Positions 8,725-17,642 of a stretch of 64,000 nt of DNA are shown here, piece after piece. The position numbers were made by a program, and so were the translations under genes. This stretch comes from Paeniglutamicibacter gangotriensis Lz1y. GTDB taxonomy: Bacteria; Actinomycetota; Actinomycetes; Actinomycetales; Micrococcaceae. Location of the stretch: NCBI RefSeq assembly GCF_000348945.1, contig NZ_AOCK01000011.1, positions 62,001 to 126,000 of the forward strand, given 5' to 3'. Positions within the stretch are counted from its first letter, which is position 1; the number at the start of each line of letters is the position of its first letter. Below the pieces are notes generated by a model. The model saw only the letters and a program-made list of their open reading frames with translations, did no database searches and had not been told where the DNA came from.

Positions 8725-9429
8725 TTAGGTGCGCAGCCAGCGGCTCCAGCGCCCGTTCTTGACCAGCACGAAGTGGTGCAACACGATCACCACGGCTGCC
8801 CAGCAGCCACCGATGAGTAGGCCGCCGAACACATCGCTGAGCCAGTGATGACCCAGGTACAGCCTGCTTACGGCCACCCCGATGATAAATATGCCCAACG
8901 CACACATGGCCACGATGCGCGCCAGCCGGTGCTGCAGCACCCTCAGCGCCAGATAACCCACGACGCCGAGGATTGCCACGGAATTGAGCGTATGCCCGCT
9001 GGGGAATGAAAATGATGGTGGCACCGGCGGCAGTGCGTCATCCAGGGGTGGCCGCGCCCTGCCCAAGGAAGTTTTCAGCAGCAGCGTGAGCGCGACCGAC
9101 CCGGCCGCCGTCACCGCGATGAGCACCCCGGAACCGGCACTCTTGGTCCGCCAAGAGAACAAGCCAATGAGGACCAAAGAAATCAGGCTCATCCCCAGGG
9201 TGTCCCCGGCGATGGTGAAGAACCAGGCGATGGCCGTTGCCGCGGCAGTGCGGTGGGCCTCGAACCATTCGAGTACGGGGATGTCCCAGGCATCGGGCAC
9301 CCCACCGACCCGCACCGCTATCCACAGTCGACGGGCCACGGCGAAGAGCCCGAACAGGATGGCGAGGGAGAACACCAGGATCGATCTGGTGCGCTGGCTG
9401 TTCCTCCCGGAACGGCGTGGTGTGTGCAT
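8725..9429 (-). CDS. PAP2-family membrane phosphatase
   Basis: This 234-residue protein has about six membrane segments and all three lipid phosphatase motifs: KTSLGRARP (C1), SFPSGH (C2, catalytic His) and SRLYLGHHWLSD (C3). It probably dephosphorylates a polyprenyl or lipid phosphate at the outer membrane face; the exact lipid cannot be read from the sequence. The start MHTPRRSGRN at 9429 is chosen because TAGGCT lies seven bases upstream, in leaderless spacing, while the longer upstream frame lacks support. It is divergent from rlmH with only 56 bp between the starts. Confidence 0.88.
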   Translation of the reverse strand: MHTPRRSGRNSQRTRSILVFSLAILFGLFAVARRLWIAVRVGGVPDAWDIPVLEWFEAHRTAAATAIAWFFTIAGDTLGMSLISLVLIGLFSWRTKSAGSGVLIAVTAAGSVALTLLLKTSLGRARPPLDDALPPVPPSFSFPSGHTLNSVAILGVVGYLALRVLQHRLARIVAMCALGIFIIGVAVSRLYLGHHWLSDVFGGLLIGGCWAAVVIVLHHFVLVKNGRWSRWLRT

Positions 9430-9485
9430 GCCTGAAAGCCTATCCTCGTGCCACCGGCCCGTCGGGGATGCGCGAAGATGGAACC

Positions 9486-9944
9486 ATGACAATTCGCGTG
9501 CTGGCCGTCGGCAAGAAACATGAATCTTGGGTGAGCGAAGGTATCGAGCGCTACGAGAAGCGTATGAAGAAACCCTTCGACCTCAAGTGGCAGCTGCTGC
9601 CGCATTCGGCTCGCGAGGGGGATGCTGCCCGCACCGAGGAATCCGAGCGGATCCTGGCCAAGATCGACTCCCGGGACTTTCTGGTGCTGTTGGACGAACG
9701 CGGGAAGAACATCGATTCCCCAGCCCTGGCCGCGACGCTGCAGCGGCCCTTGGACACCTCACGGAACATCACCGTGGTGATCGGCGGCGCCTACGGAGTC
9801 GACGCCTCGGTGCATTCTCGCGCCGATTTCACCTGGAGCCTGTCCAAGCTGGTCTTCCCGCATCAGCTGGTGCGGTTGATTCTCACCGAGCAGCTCTACC
9901 GCGCCCAAGAAATCGCCGGCGGCGGGAAGTACCACCACGTCTGA
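9486..9944 (+). CDS. rlmH: 23S rRNA (pseudouridine1915-N3)-methyltransferase RlmH
   Basis: This SPOUT-class methyltransferase of 152 residues methylates pseudouridine 1915 in helix 69 of 23S rRNA. It has the family N-terminus MTIRVLAVGKKH, the trefoil-knot SAM site VIGGAYG (about 95-101) and the C-terminal RAQEIAGGGKYHH motif. Length agrees with the family (about 155). The position 3' of a divergent membrane phosphatase gives no functional clue. Confidence 0.96.
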   Translation: MTIRVLAVGKKHESWVSEGIERYEKRMKKPFDLKWQLLPHSAREGDAARTEESERILAKIDSRDFLVLLDERGKNIDSPALAATLQRPLDTSRNITVVIGGAYGVDASVHSRADFTWSLSKLVFPHQLVRLILTEQLYRAQEIAGGGKYHHV

Positions 9945-9996
9945 CCCCCGTGTCAGCCACCCCCCCAATTTCCGATACCTGCGAGATCATCAATGG

Positions 9997-10542
9997 GTGG
10001 TGAATAGATTCTGGCGTTACCTGCCGGCGGCCTGCGCGCTCTTGATGTTCGTGGTTGTCGCCGTGGTGGATCCCGCACTGGCCGGGGCGCCATGGTGGAC
10101 GCTTAATGAGTCAGGACTCTGGATTGCGTTGGCGTTCCCCTTGGTTCCCTGGTTCATCTGCGCGGCCATAGCGTTGTGGGTTTCCCGGGGGACGCGGTCA
10201 CGAACCGTCATCCTCCTGTTATCGCTGATGTCGTTGACTTCCGGAATCATTCCCGCTTTCATCTGGGCCTTGCTGCTCCATGATGTGTACCCGGAAGCCC
10301 GGAAGCTGGGAATATCCTTGGCGATACCCACGATCGCGGGCATGACCCTGCTGATGCTCCTGGTGGGGCTGGCCCTCAGGCGCGCGCCGCGCCACACGCG
10401 TTTCCCGCGACGCAGCACCCGGCTGACCTGTGGCATGTTGTGGCACCTTGCTCGCCGTCCACGTCATCGCTTCGATTCCCACGGAGCGGCCCGCCTTGCT
10501 GGCACCGTCTGTCGTCGGCGAATTGACGCCACGAACGTTTAG
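9997..10542 (+). CDS. Hypothetical integral membrane protein
   Basis: A GTG-started frame of 181 residues encodes four hydrophobic segments (about 7-28, 40-62, 70-92 and 105-127) followed by an arginine-rich C-terminal tail of about 55 residues. No family is recognised. GTG at 9997 and the following GTG at 10000 are both possible starts, and no strong Shine-Dalgarno is seen. The tail overlaps the open frame upstream of the Lhr helicase but ends ten bases before the Lhr start, which supports 10553 as the Lhr start. Confidence 0.6.
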   Translation: MVNRFWRYLPAACALLMFVVVAVVDPALAGAPWWTLNESGLWIALAFPLVPWFICAAIALWVSRGTRSRTVILLLSLMSLTSGIIPAFIWALLLHDVYPEARKLGISLAIPTIAGMTLLMLLVGLALRRAPRHTRFPRRSTRLTCGMLWHLARRPRHRFDSHGAARLAGTVCRRRIDATNV

Positions 10543-10552
10543 GCTGGGATCG

Positions 10553-13500
10553 ATGGGTAAGAATCTTGATGCGGCACACGTCCTTGAACGGTTCACCCCC
10601 GCGACACGAGCCTGGTTCGAGGGGGCCTTTGCCGCGCCGACACCAGCCCAGATCGGTGCTTGGGACGCTATCTCCACCGGCCAACATGCCCTAGTCGTGG
10701 CCCCCACCGGATCCGGCAAGACGCTGTCGGCTTTCCTCTGGGCCCTGGATTCCTTTGCCCGTGCCGCCACCGAGATCTTGGACCCCGCGATCCCGGGCGT
10801 AGAGGCGCTTTTGTCACCCCAGATTTCTGCCGCCAAAGCCTCGAAAACAACATCCGGTGGCACCAAGGTGCTTTATATTTCGCCGTTGAAGGCCCTGGGC
10901 GTGGATGTGGAGCGCAATTTACGTGCCCCCTTGGTGGGTATCAAGGCCACCGCCGCTCACCTGGGACTCGCGGTTCCACAAGTGTCGGTCGGGGTCCGTT
11001 CCGGGGACACCCCGGCCAATGACCGCCGCAAGCTGGTGACCAACCCGCCGGACATCCTCATCACCACCCCCGAGTCGCTGTACCTGATGCTCACCTCCAA
11101 GGCCCGGGAATCCTTGGCCGGTGTGCACACCGTGATCATCGACGAGGTGCACGCGGTGGCAGGCTCCAAGCGCGGCGCCCACCTGGCGCTCTCCCTGGAA
11201 CGCCTCGATAACCTGCTGGCCGCCCCCGCCCAACGCATCGGGCTCTCGGCCACCGTCGAGCCGCGCGACGAGGTCGCCCGTTTCCTGGGTGGGCGCGCCC
11301 CGGTGAGCATCATCGCCCCGCCCATCACCAAGACCTGGGACTTGAGCGTGCGGGTTCCGGTCGAGGACATGACCGATCTGCCCGCCGCCGCAGCGGCCCA
11401 CGATCTGGAGCCCGGCTCCGGACTGGCCCCGCAGGCCAGCATCTGGCCGCACGTCGAGGAACAGATCGTTGATCTGATCGAGGCGAACCGCTCCACCATC
11501 GTCTTTGCCAACTCGCGCCGATTGGCTGAGCGGCTCACCGGCCGACTCAATGAAATCCACGAAACCCGACTCGGCGGAAACGAACCCGCAGCCGGATTCG
11601 CCCCGAATCCCCTCGGTTCCACCGGCGCCCCGGTACAGCCGGGCACCTCCATGCCCGCGGCCATGATGGCCCAGGCCGGGACCACCGCCACCAGCACCCC
11701 GGAAACCGCTTCAGGGGCCGTGCCACCGCTGGCCCGGGCACACCACGGCTCGGTGTCCAAGGACACCCGGGCCACCATTGAGGACGATCTGAAGACCGGG
11801 GTGCTGCGCGCCGTGGTGGCCACCAGCTCTCTGGAACTAGGCATCGACATGGGGCTGGTTGATTTGGTCATCCAGGTCGAATCCCCGCCCTCGGTGGCCT
11901 CCGGGCTGCAGCGCGTGGGCAGGGCCGGGCACCAGGTCGGCCAGACCTCCATCGGCGCATTCTTCCCCAAACATCGTGCCGATCTGCTGGCCACCGCCCT
12001 GACCGTCTCACGGATGCGCGAGGGGAAGATCGAAAAGCTACATATCCCGGCGAACCCACTGGATGTGCTGGCCCAGCAGACTCTGGCGGCCTGCGCGTTG
12101 GAAGAACTCGACCTCGAGGACTGGTTCGAGACCGTCCGCCGTGCCGCACCCTATGCCGCACTGCCACGCTCCGCGTTCACCGCCACCTTGGAGATGCTGG
12201 CGGGCAAGTACCCCTCGGACGAATTCGCGCAGCTGCGCCCACGCATCGTCTGGGACCGGGACTTAGGATCGCTGACCGGCCGTCCCGGCGCCCAACGACT
12301 GGCAGTGATCAGCGGCGGCACCATCCCGGACCGCGGACTCTTCGGCGTGTATCTGGCCGCCGGAGACGACGGCTCCGGATCCAAGGGCGGGCGCCGGGTT
12401 GGCGAGCTCGATGAGGAAATGGTCTACGAGTCCCGCGTCGGGGATGTCTTTGCCCTGGGTGCGACCAGCTGGAAGATCCAGGACATCACCCACGACCGAG
12501 TACTGGTCTCACCCGCCTTCGGCCAACCGGGCAAGCTGCCGTTCTGGAAGGGCGATTCCCAGGGCCGGCCCGTGGAACTCGGGGCCGCCCTGGGCGCCTT
12601 CACCACGCATCTGGCCAACGCCCCGGAACAACAGGCCCGCGACGAACTGGCCGCCATTGGCCTGGATTCCTTTGCCGCGGGCAACCTGCGCAACTACCTC
12701 GAGGCCCAATCGCAGGCCACTGCGGTGGTGCCCGGGGACAAGGTCCTTCTCATCGAGCGCTTCACCGACGAACTCGGAGACTGGCGAGTGATCCTGCATT
12801 CGCCCTTCGGGCTGCCGGTGCACGCCCCCTGGGCGTTGGCCGTGGGCGCGCGGCTGCACGAGCGCTACGGGCTGGACGGCTCGGCGATGGCCGCCGACGA
12901 CGGGATCGTGCTGCGTGTCCCGGCCATGGACGATGAACCACCGGGGGCCGAACTCTTCGCCTTCGAGGCCGACGAGATCGAGGACCTCGTCACCGCACAG
13001 GTGGGCAACTCCGCACTTTTTGCCTCGCGTTTCCGCGAGTGCGCGGCCCGCGCCTTGCTGCTGCCGCGCACCAGCCCGGGCAAACGCACCCCCCTGTGGC
13101 AGCAGCGCCAACGCAGCGCCCAATTACTGGACGTGGCACGCAAATACCCGGATTTTCCGATCATCTTAGAAACCGTCCGCGAGTGCCTCAACGACGTCTA
13201 CGACCTGCCCTCACTTAAGTCACTGCTGCACGATATCTCCGCCCGTTCCATCGCGCTGCGCGAGGTCCAAACCCCCGTCCCGTCCCCCTTCGCCCAGTCG
13301 CTGCTCTTTGGCTACGTCGCCCAGTTCCTCTACGAGGGCGACTCCCCGCTGGCCGAACGCCGGGCCGCGGCACTGTCCCTGGACCCGGGGTTGCTCGGCG
13401 AGCTGCTGGGCCGCACCGAATTGCGCGAATTGCTCGACGCCGAGGTCATCGCGCGCACCCAGGACCAGTTGCAGCGCACCGCACCGGACCGCAAGCTCAC

Positions 13501-15388
13501 CGGGATCGAGGGCACCGCCGATTTGCTGCGGATGCTCGGCCCGTTGGATGAGAACCAGGTCGCAGCCAGGCTGCACCCCGAAACCGAAGACGTAACCGCG
13601 GCCGAGGCCCTCGAGTCCGCGGCCGGGCACCTGGCCTCGCTGGTGCGCGCCAACCGGGCCCTGGAGGTGCGTCTGGGCGGGCGGAAAGTGTTCGCGGCCA
13701 TCGAGGACGCCCCACGGCTGCGCGACGGGCTCGGGGTCCCGCTGCCGCACGGGGTCCCGCTGGCCTTCATCGACCCTGTCGCAGACCCGGTGGGCGATTT
13801 AGTCTCCCGCTTTGCCCGCACCCATGGTCCCTTCACCGCCGGCGATGTCGCCGCCGCACTAGGCCTGGGGGTCGCGGTGGTCATGTCCGTGCTGGAGCGC
13901 CTCGTGGCAGATACCCGGGTCATGGTCGGGGCCTTCCGTCCCGCCGAAATGCTCACCGAGGCGCAGCTCACCGCCGCCAACACCACCGAGTATTGCGATG
14001 CCACGGTGCTGCGGATGATCCGCACCCGATCGCTGGCCGCGCTGCGGGCCGAAGTCGAACCGGTGGACCAGAACACCTTCGGTCGATTCCTGCCCGCCTG
14101 GCAAGGCATCGGTGCGGGGTTGCACGGCATCGACGGGGTGCTGGCCGTGGTCGAACAACTGGCCGGGGTGCCGGTTCCCGCCTCCGCACTGGAATCCCAT
14201 GTGCTTCCCGCCCGAGTGCGTGACTACGCGCCGTGGATGCTCGACGAGTTGATGAGCGCCGGAGAGGTGCTGGTTTCCGGGGCCGGGGCGTTGGCCGGAA
14301 CCGACGGATGGATCGCGGTGCACACCGCGGAGAACGCCGCGTTGAGCCTGCCGATGCCCGATACCACCGCGTTGGGCGATCTGGCGGGCAGACTGCACCA
14401 GAGGCTCGGCTTCTCCGGGGCCTACTTCGTCCCGCAGCTCTCGGGATTCCTGGGGACAGACGGGGCAGCAGAACCCACCGATGCCGCGGTGCTCGAGGCC
14501 CTGTGGGAACTGTTCTGGGCATCCGCCGTGGCTCCGGATACCTTGGCGCCGTTGCGCCAGCTGCTGGCCGGCGGCCAGGGCGCACACCGGATACAGTCGC
14601 GCACGCCGAGGGCACGGACCGCCACACTGGGACGCATGGCCGCGCTGCGTGCCGGCGGCTCTCCCGTGCTCTCCGGGCGCAGGGCCGCCCCCGAGACGGC
14701 ATCCGGGCGTTGGGCGGCCCTGCCGGCGCCGTTGGCCGACCCGACCATCCGCGCGCACGCCGCCGCGGAGTTCCTGCTTGAACGCTACGGGGTGCTGACA
14801 CGGGGGTCGGTCGCCGCCGAGTCAGTTCCCGGCGGCTTCGGCCAGCTCTATCGGGTGCTCGGGCGCCTCGAGGAGGCCGGGCACACCAGACGGGGCTACT
14901 TCGTGGAAAAATTAGGTGCCGCCCAGTTCTCCACCTCCACGACCATCGACAGGCTGCGCACGCTGGTGCGCGAACCGGGGAACGGACAGCCACCGGTGGC
15001 ACTGGGGTTGGCAGCCACTGACCCTGCCAATCCCTACGGTGCGGCACTTAGCTGGCCGGATCCGCCCGGTGGCCACCGTCCGGGACGCAAGGCCGGGGCC
15101 CTAGTGGTGCTGCTGGATGGTGCCCTTGCGCTGTATGTGGAGCGCGGCGGTAAGACCGTGCTGAGCTTTGGCATCGCGGTCCAAGTACCCAGCCCCGAAG
15201 GCCCGGAAATTTCATTGCTTGACGCCCTCGCGGTGGAACTTGTCGCGGTGCTGCGCCGCGCGGGTACCGCGAAGCTCGCCATCGAGAAAATCAACGGGGA
15301 GCCAGTCAACGACACCTTGCTCGGCGCCGCACTTCATCGCGCCGGGTTTTATTCAACTCCTAGTGGCTTACGGTTTAGAGGACGGTAA
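10553..15388 (+). CDS. lhr: Lhr-family ATP-dependent helicase, long form
   Basis: At 1611 residues this is a full-length Lhr, a superfamily 2 3'-5' helicase that acts on DNA and RNA:DNA hybrids. Motifs seen are Walker A APTGSGKT (about 49-56), ITTPESLYLML, DEVH box IDEVHAVAGSKRGAHL (about 195-210), motif III LSATV, and the C-terminal RecA motifs ELGIDMG and QRVGRAGHQ (about 452-460). A short insertion around residues 340-395 is rich in Gly, Pro and Thr. The remaining roughly 900 residues are the Lhr winged-helix, beta-barrel and C-terminal extension. TAGGCT seven bases before ATG 10553 indicates a leaderless start. Next to nei2, as in mycobacteria. Confidence 0.93.
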   Translation: MGKNLDAAHVLERFTPATRAWFEGAFAAPTPAQIGAWDAISTGQHALVVAPTGSGKTLSAFLWALDSFARAATEILDPAIPGVEALLSPQISAAKASKTTSGGTKVLYISPLKALGVDVERNLRAPLVGIKATAAHLGLAVPQVSVGVRSGDTPANDRRKLVTNPPDILITTPESLYLMLTSKARESLAGVHTVIIDEVHAVAGSKRGAHLALSLERLDNLLAAPAQRIGLSATVEPRDEVARFLGGRAPVSIIAPPITKTWDLSVRVPVEDMTDLPAAAAAHDLEPGSGLAPQASIWPHVEEQIVDLIEANRSTIVFANSRRLAERLTGRLNEIHETRLGGNEPAAGFAPNPLGSTGAPVQPGTSMPAAMMAQAGTTATSTPETASGAVPPLARAHHGSVSKDTRATIEDDLKTGVLRAVVATSSLELGIDMGLVDLVIQVESPPSVASGLQRVGRAGHQVGQTSIGAFFPKHRADLLATALTVSRMREGKIEKLHIPANPLDVLAQQTLAACALEELDLEDWFETVRRAAPYAALPRSAFTATLEMLAGKYPSDEFAQLRPRIVWDRDLGSLTGRPGAQRLAVISGGTIPDRGLFGVYLAAGDDGSGSKGGRRVGELDEEMVYESRVGDVFALGATSWKIQDITHDRVLVSPAFGQPGKLPFWKGDSQGRPVELGAALGAFTTHLANAPEQQARDELAAIGLDSFAAGNLRNYLEAQSQATAVVPGDKVLLIERFTDELGDWRVILHSPFGLPVHAPWALAVGARLHERYGLDGSAMAADDGIVLRVPAMDDEPPGAELFAFEADEIEDLVTAQVGNSALFASRFRECAARALLLPRTSPGKRTPLWQQRQRSAQLLDVARKYPDFPIILETVRECLNDVYDLPSLKSLLHDISARSIALREVQTPVPSPFAQSLLFGYVAQFLYEGDSPLAERRAAALSLDPGLLGELLGRTELRELLDAEVIARTQDQLQRTAPDRKLTGIEGTADLLRMLGPLDENQVAARLHPETEDVTAAEALESAAGHLASLVRANRALEVRLGGRKVFAAIEDAPRLRDGLGVPLPHGVPLAFIDPVADPVGDLVSRFARTHGPFTAGDVAAALGLGVAVVMSVLERLVADTRVMVGAFRPAEMLTEAQLTAANTTEYCDATVLRMIRTRSLAALRAEVEPVDQNTFGRFLPAWQGIGAGLHGIDGVLAVVEQLAGVPVPASALESHVLPARVRDYAPWMLDELMSAGEVLVSGAGALAGTDGWIAVHTAENAALSLPMPDTTALGDLAGRLHQRLGFSGAYFVPQLSGFLGTDGAAEPTDAAVLEALWELFWASAVAPDTLAPLRQLLAGGQGAHRIQSRTPRARTATLGRMAALRAGGSPVLSGRRAAPETASGRWAALPAPLADPTIRAHAAAEFLLERYGVLTRGSVAAESVPGGFGQLYRVLGRLEEAGHTRRGYFVEKLGAAQFSTSTTIDRLRTLVREPGNGQPPVALGLAATDPANPYGAALSWPDPPGGHRPGRKAGALVVLLDGALALYVERGGKTVLSFGIAVQVPSPEGPEISLLDALAVELVAVLRRAGTAKLAIEKINGEPVNDTLLGAALHRAGFYSTPSGLRFRGR

Positions 15389-15500
15389 CCTTCGTCGTTG
15401 TCGCCCACGATCCACGCACACCGGCTAGGCTAGGTGATCAGGGTCACCTGAAAACTTGAGGGCAGGTGAACCCACTCTAGGAAGATTGGTGGTTTTGGCG

Positions 15501-16334
15501 ATGCCCGAAGGGGACACAGTTTTTCGCACGGCCCGGCGGCTGGAGGCGGCACTGGGTGGCAAGGCCTTGAGCATGAGTGATTTCCGCGTTCCGGCCCACG
15601 CAACATTGTCGTTGGTTGATTGGATGGTCGAGTCCGTCGTCTCACGCGGCAAACACCTGATGATCCGCACCCGGCCCCCGGCCAAGGTATCCGCCCCACC
15701 GTTAAGCATCCACTCGCATCTGCTGATGGAGGGCCACTGGGACGTGTACGCCACCGGCGAGCGCTGGCGATCTCCGGCGTTCAAGGCCCGCGCCGTGCTG
15801 GGCAACCCTGCTTTCACCGCGGTGGGCTTCGAGCTCGGGTTTCTTCACGTGCTGCGCACCACCGACGAGGTCGAGGTCATCGGGCATCTGGGACCCGACC
15901 CGCTGGGCCATTCCTGGGATCCCGCCGAGGCCGTGCGCCGACTGCTATTTGCCCCGCAACGGCCCATCGGCCTGGCATTGCTTGACCAGCGACTGATCTG
16001 CGGGCTGGGCAACATCTATCGTTCGGAGCTGCTCTTTGTTGCCCGGGTGCACCCACGTACGCCGGTCGGCGAGGTCGAGGATCTGGCTCACCTGGTGGAT
16101 CTGGCGCACCGGCTACTCAACGCCAACAAGGACCGGGCCCGCCGGGTGACCACCGGCGCCGATGGAATGAACCGGTACTGGGTCTATGGCCGTGAAGGGC
16201 AGGCGTGCCTGCGCTGTGGCGGCAACCTAAAAATGGAGTCGCTGGCCGAATCCACGCGCGGCGCAGAACGCAATGTGTACTTCTGCGGCTCCTGCCAGGC
16301 CGCCCAGGTGCCCAGCACCGAAGGTGTGCACTAA
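15501..16334 (+). CDS. nei: Fpg/Nei-family DNA glycosylase (Nei2, endonuclease VIII type)
   Basis: The 277-residue enzyme removes oxidised bases and nicks the resulting abasic site. It begins MPEGDTVFRTARRL, with Pro2 as Schiff-base nucleophile and Glu3, and has the RGKHLMIR lysine strand, the helix-two-turn-helix GLGNIYRSELLF and a C-terminal zinc finger (CLRCGG and CGSC). The MPEGDT start marks the Nei2 branch rather than Fpg. It lies 112 bp after lhr in the same direction; the same pair occurs in Mycobacterium tuberculosis (Rv3296-Rv3297), suggesting a shared repair role. Confidence 0.92.
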   Translation: MPEGDTVFRTARRLEAALGGKALSMSDFRVPAHATLSLVDWMVESVVSRGKHLMIRTRPPAKVSAPPLSIHSHLLMEGHWDVYATGERWRSPAFKARAVLGNPAFTAVGFELGFLHVLRTTDEVEVIGHLGPDPLGHSWDPAEAVRRLLFAPQRPIGLALLDQRLICGLGNIYRSELLFVARVHPRTPVGEVEDLAHLVDLAHRLLNANKDRARRVTTGADGMNRYWVYGREGQACLRCGGNLKMESLAESTRGAERNVYFCGSCQAAQVPSTEGVH

Positions 16335-16382
16335 CAGATTCCGGCCAGCGGCACCATGGGCACCCGTGAAAGACTGGTGCCC

Positions 16383-17462
16383 ATGGCCATGATCTCTCCG
16401 CTTCCCGTGCGCAACGGCGTCAATGCAACCCGTCTGCGGGTGCCCGCCGAGGGCCCCTGGGCAACGGTGTGCGCCTACATGCTGCACCGCTTCGGACACG
16501 TCGACGCGGCGGGCATCATCCGTCGCTTCCAAAACGGTGAGATTGTCGGGCTGAACGGGACGACGTTGGATGAACACACCACGCTGGGATGCCACGAGTT
16601 CATTTGGTATTACCGGAGCCTTCCGGTTGAGGAACCGATCCCTTTCACCGAAACGATCTTGTTCCAGGATGAGAACCTGCTGGTCATCGACAAGCCGCAT
16701 TTCCTGCCCACCACCCCCGGCGGGAGGTTCATCCAGGAATCGGCTCTGGTGCGGTTGCGCAACCGCACGGGGAACCCCGAGCTGATCCCCATGCACCGCC
16801 TGGACCGGGCCACTGCCGGAATCTTGCTTTTCTCCACCAACCCGGCCACCCGAGGCGCCTACCAGACGCTCTTTGAACGCCGGGAGATCTCCAAGACCTA
16901 TGAGGCAGTTTCCGCCCTTGAGCCCGTGGCCGGCCGACCGGCCGGCGAAGTGTTGGGCTCAGGTGGCCTGGGCGGAAGCGCCGAGGACCGCAGTGGCAAT
17001 GCCGTGGATGGCCTGCCCGGACCGGGGAACCATCTGCTCACCCCAGACGAGCTGCGGGCCCGGGTCGAGTCTCTGGCGCACGAGCCTTTGGTCTACCGGA
17101 ACCGGATGAGCAAGATCAAGGGGCAGCTGCGCTCGCTGCTCGAGGAGGGCGAACCAAACGCCGAATCCCGCATCGAGCTGCTGGGCACCGGCATCTCGTC
17201 CGGATACTTTGCCGGCCTGAACGTCGCACGGTTCAAGCTCAGTCCGCATTCGGGCAAAACCCACCAGCTGCGTGTGCATCTGGCCGCACTGGGACTGGGG
17301 ATCCTGGGCGACCCGTTCTACCCCACGCTGCTGGATCTGGCCCCCGATGATTATGCCCGTCCCCTGCAGCTGCTCGCCCGCAGCATTTCCTTCATCGACC
17401 CGCTCTCCGGGACACCGGCCAGTTACACCTCAGAGCTGGAATTGGCTGAATCTCCCGCCTAA
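16383..17462 (+). CDS. RluA/RsuA-type RNA pseudouridine synthase
   Basis: The 359-residue protein carries the pseudouridine synthase signature MHRLDRATAGILLF, whose aspartate is catalytic, the LLVIDKPHFLPTTPGG strand and the C-terminal SGKTHQLRVHLAALG motif. This is the RluA-like subfamily; the RNA target cannot be assigned. An insertion of about 60 residues rich in Gly, Ala and Asp (about 185-245) separates two parts of the catalytic domain. The start MAMISPLPVRNG at 16383 is chosen by fit to family N-termini and a weak GAAAG upstream; ATG 16356 is an alternative. Confidence 0.88.
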   Translation: MAMISPLPVRNGVNATRLRVPAEGPWATVCAYMLHRFGHVDAAGIIRRFQNGEIVGLNGTTLDEHTTLGCHEFIWYYRSLPVEEPIPFTETILFQDENLLVIDKPHFLPTTPGGRFIQESALVRLRNRTGNPELIPMHRLDRATAGILLFSTNPATRGAYQTLFERREISKTYEAVSALEPVAGRPAGEVLGSGGLGGSAEDRSGNAVDGLPGPGNHLLTPDELRARVESLAHEPLVYRNRMSKIKGQLRSLLEEGEPNAESRIELLGTGISSGYFAGLNVARFKLSPHSGKTHQLRVHLAALGLGILGDPFYPTLLDLAPDDYARPLQLLARSISFIDPLSGTPASYTSELELAESPA

Positions 17463-17642
17463 ACATCGCCGCAGGCACGACCCCCTACACTCGGGGCTCT
17501 CCACACTGCCATGGCCAAGCTCACCAGCGGGGCCGCGGTCCGAGGTGTGTGGGACAACAACCCGGCTACGGATGTTCGGTACGCTGGAAACCATCCAATG
17601 AGGCGGCGCACCAAGGTCAGCGTGGCGATGAAGGGGCTGAAA

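Noticed and set aside
17511-17642. Upstream extension of the coiled-coil membrane protein by 44 codons
   Set aside because: No ribosome binding site at 17511, and the composition of the extension differs from the rest; the start at 17643 fits better.
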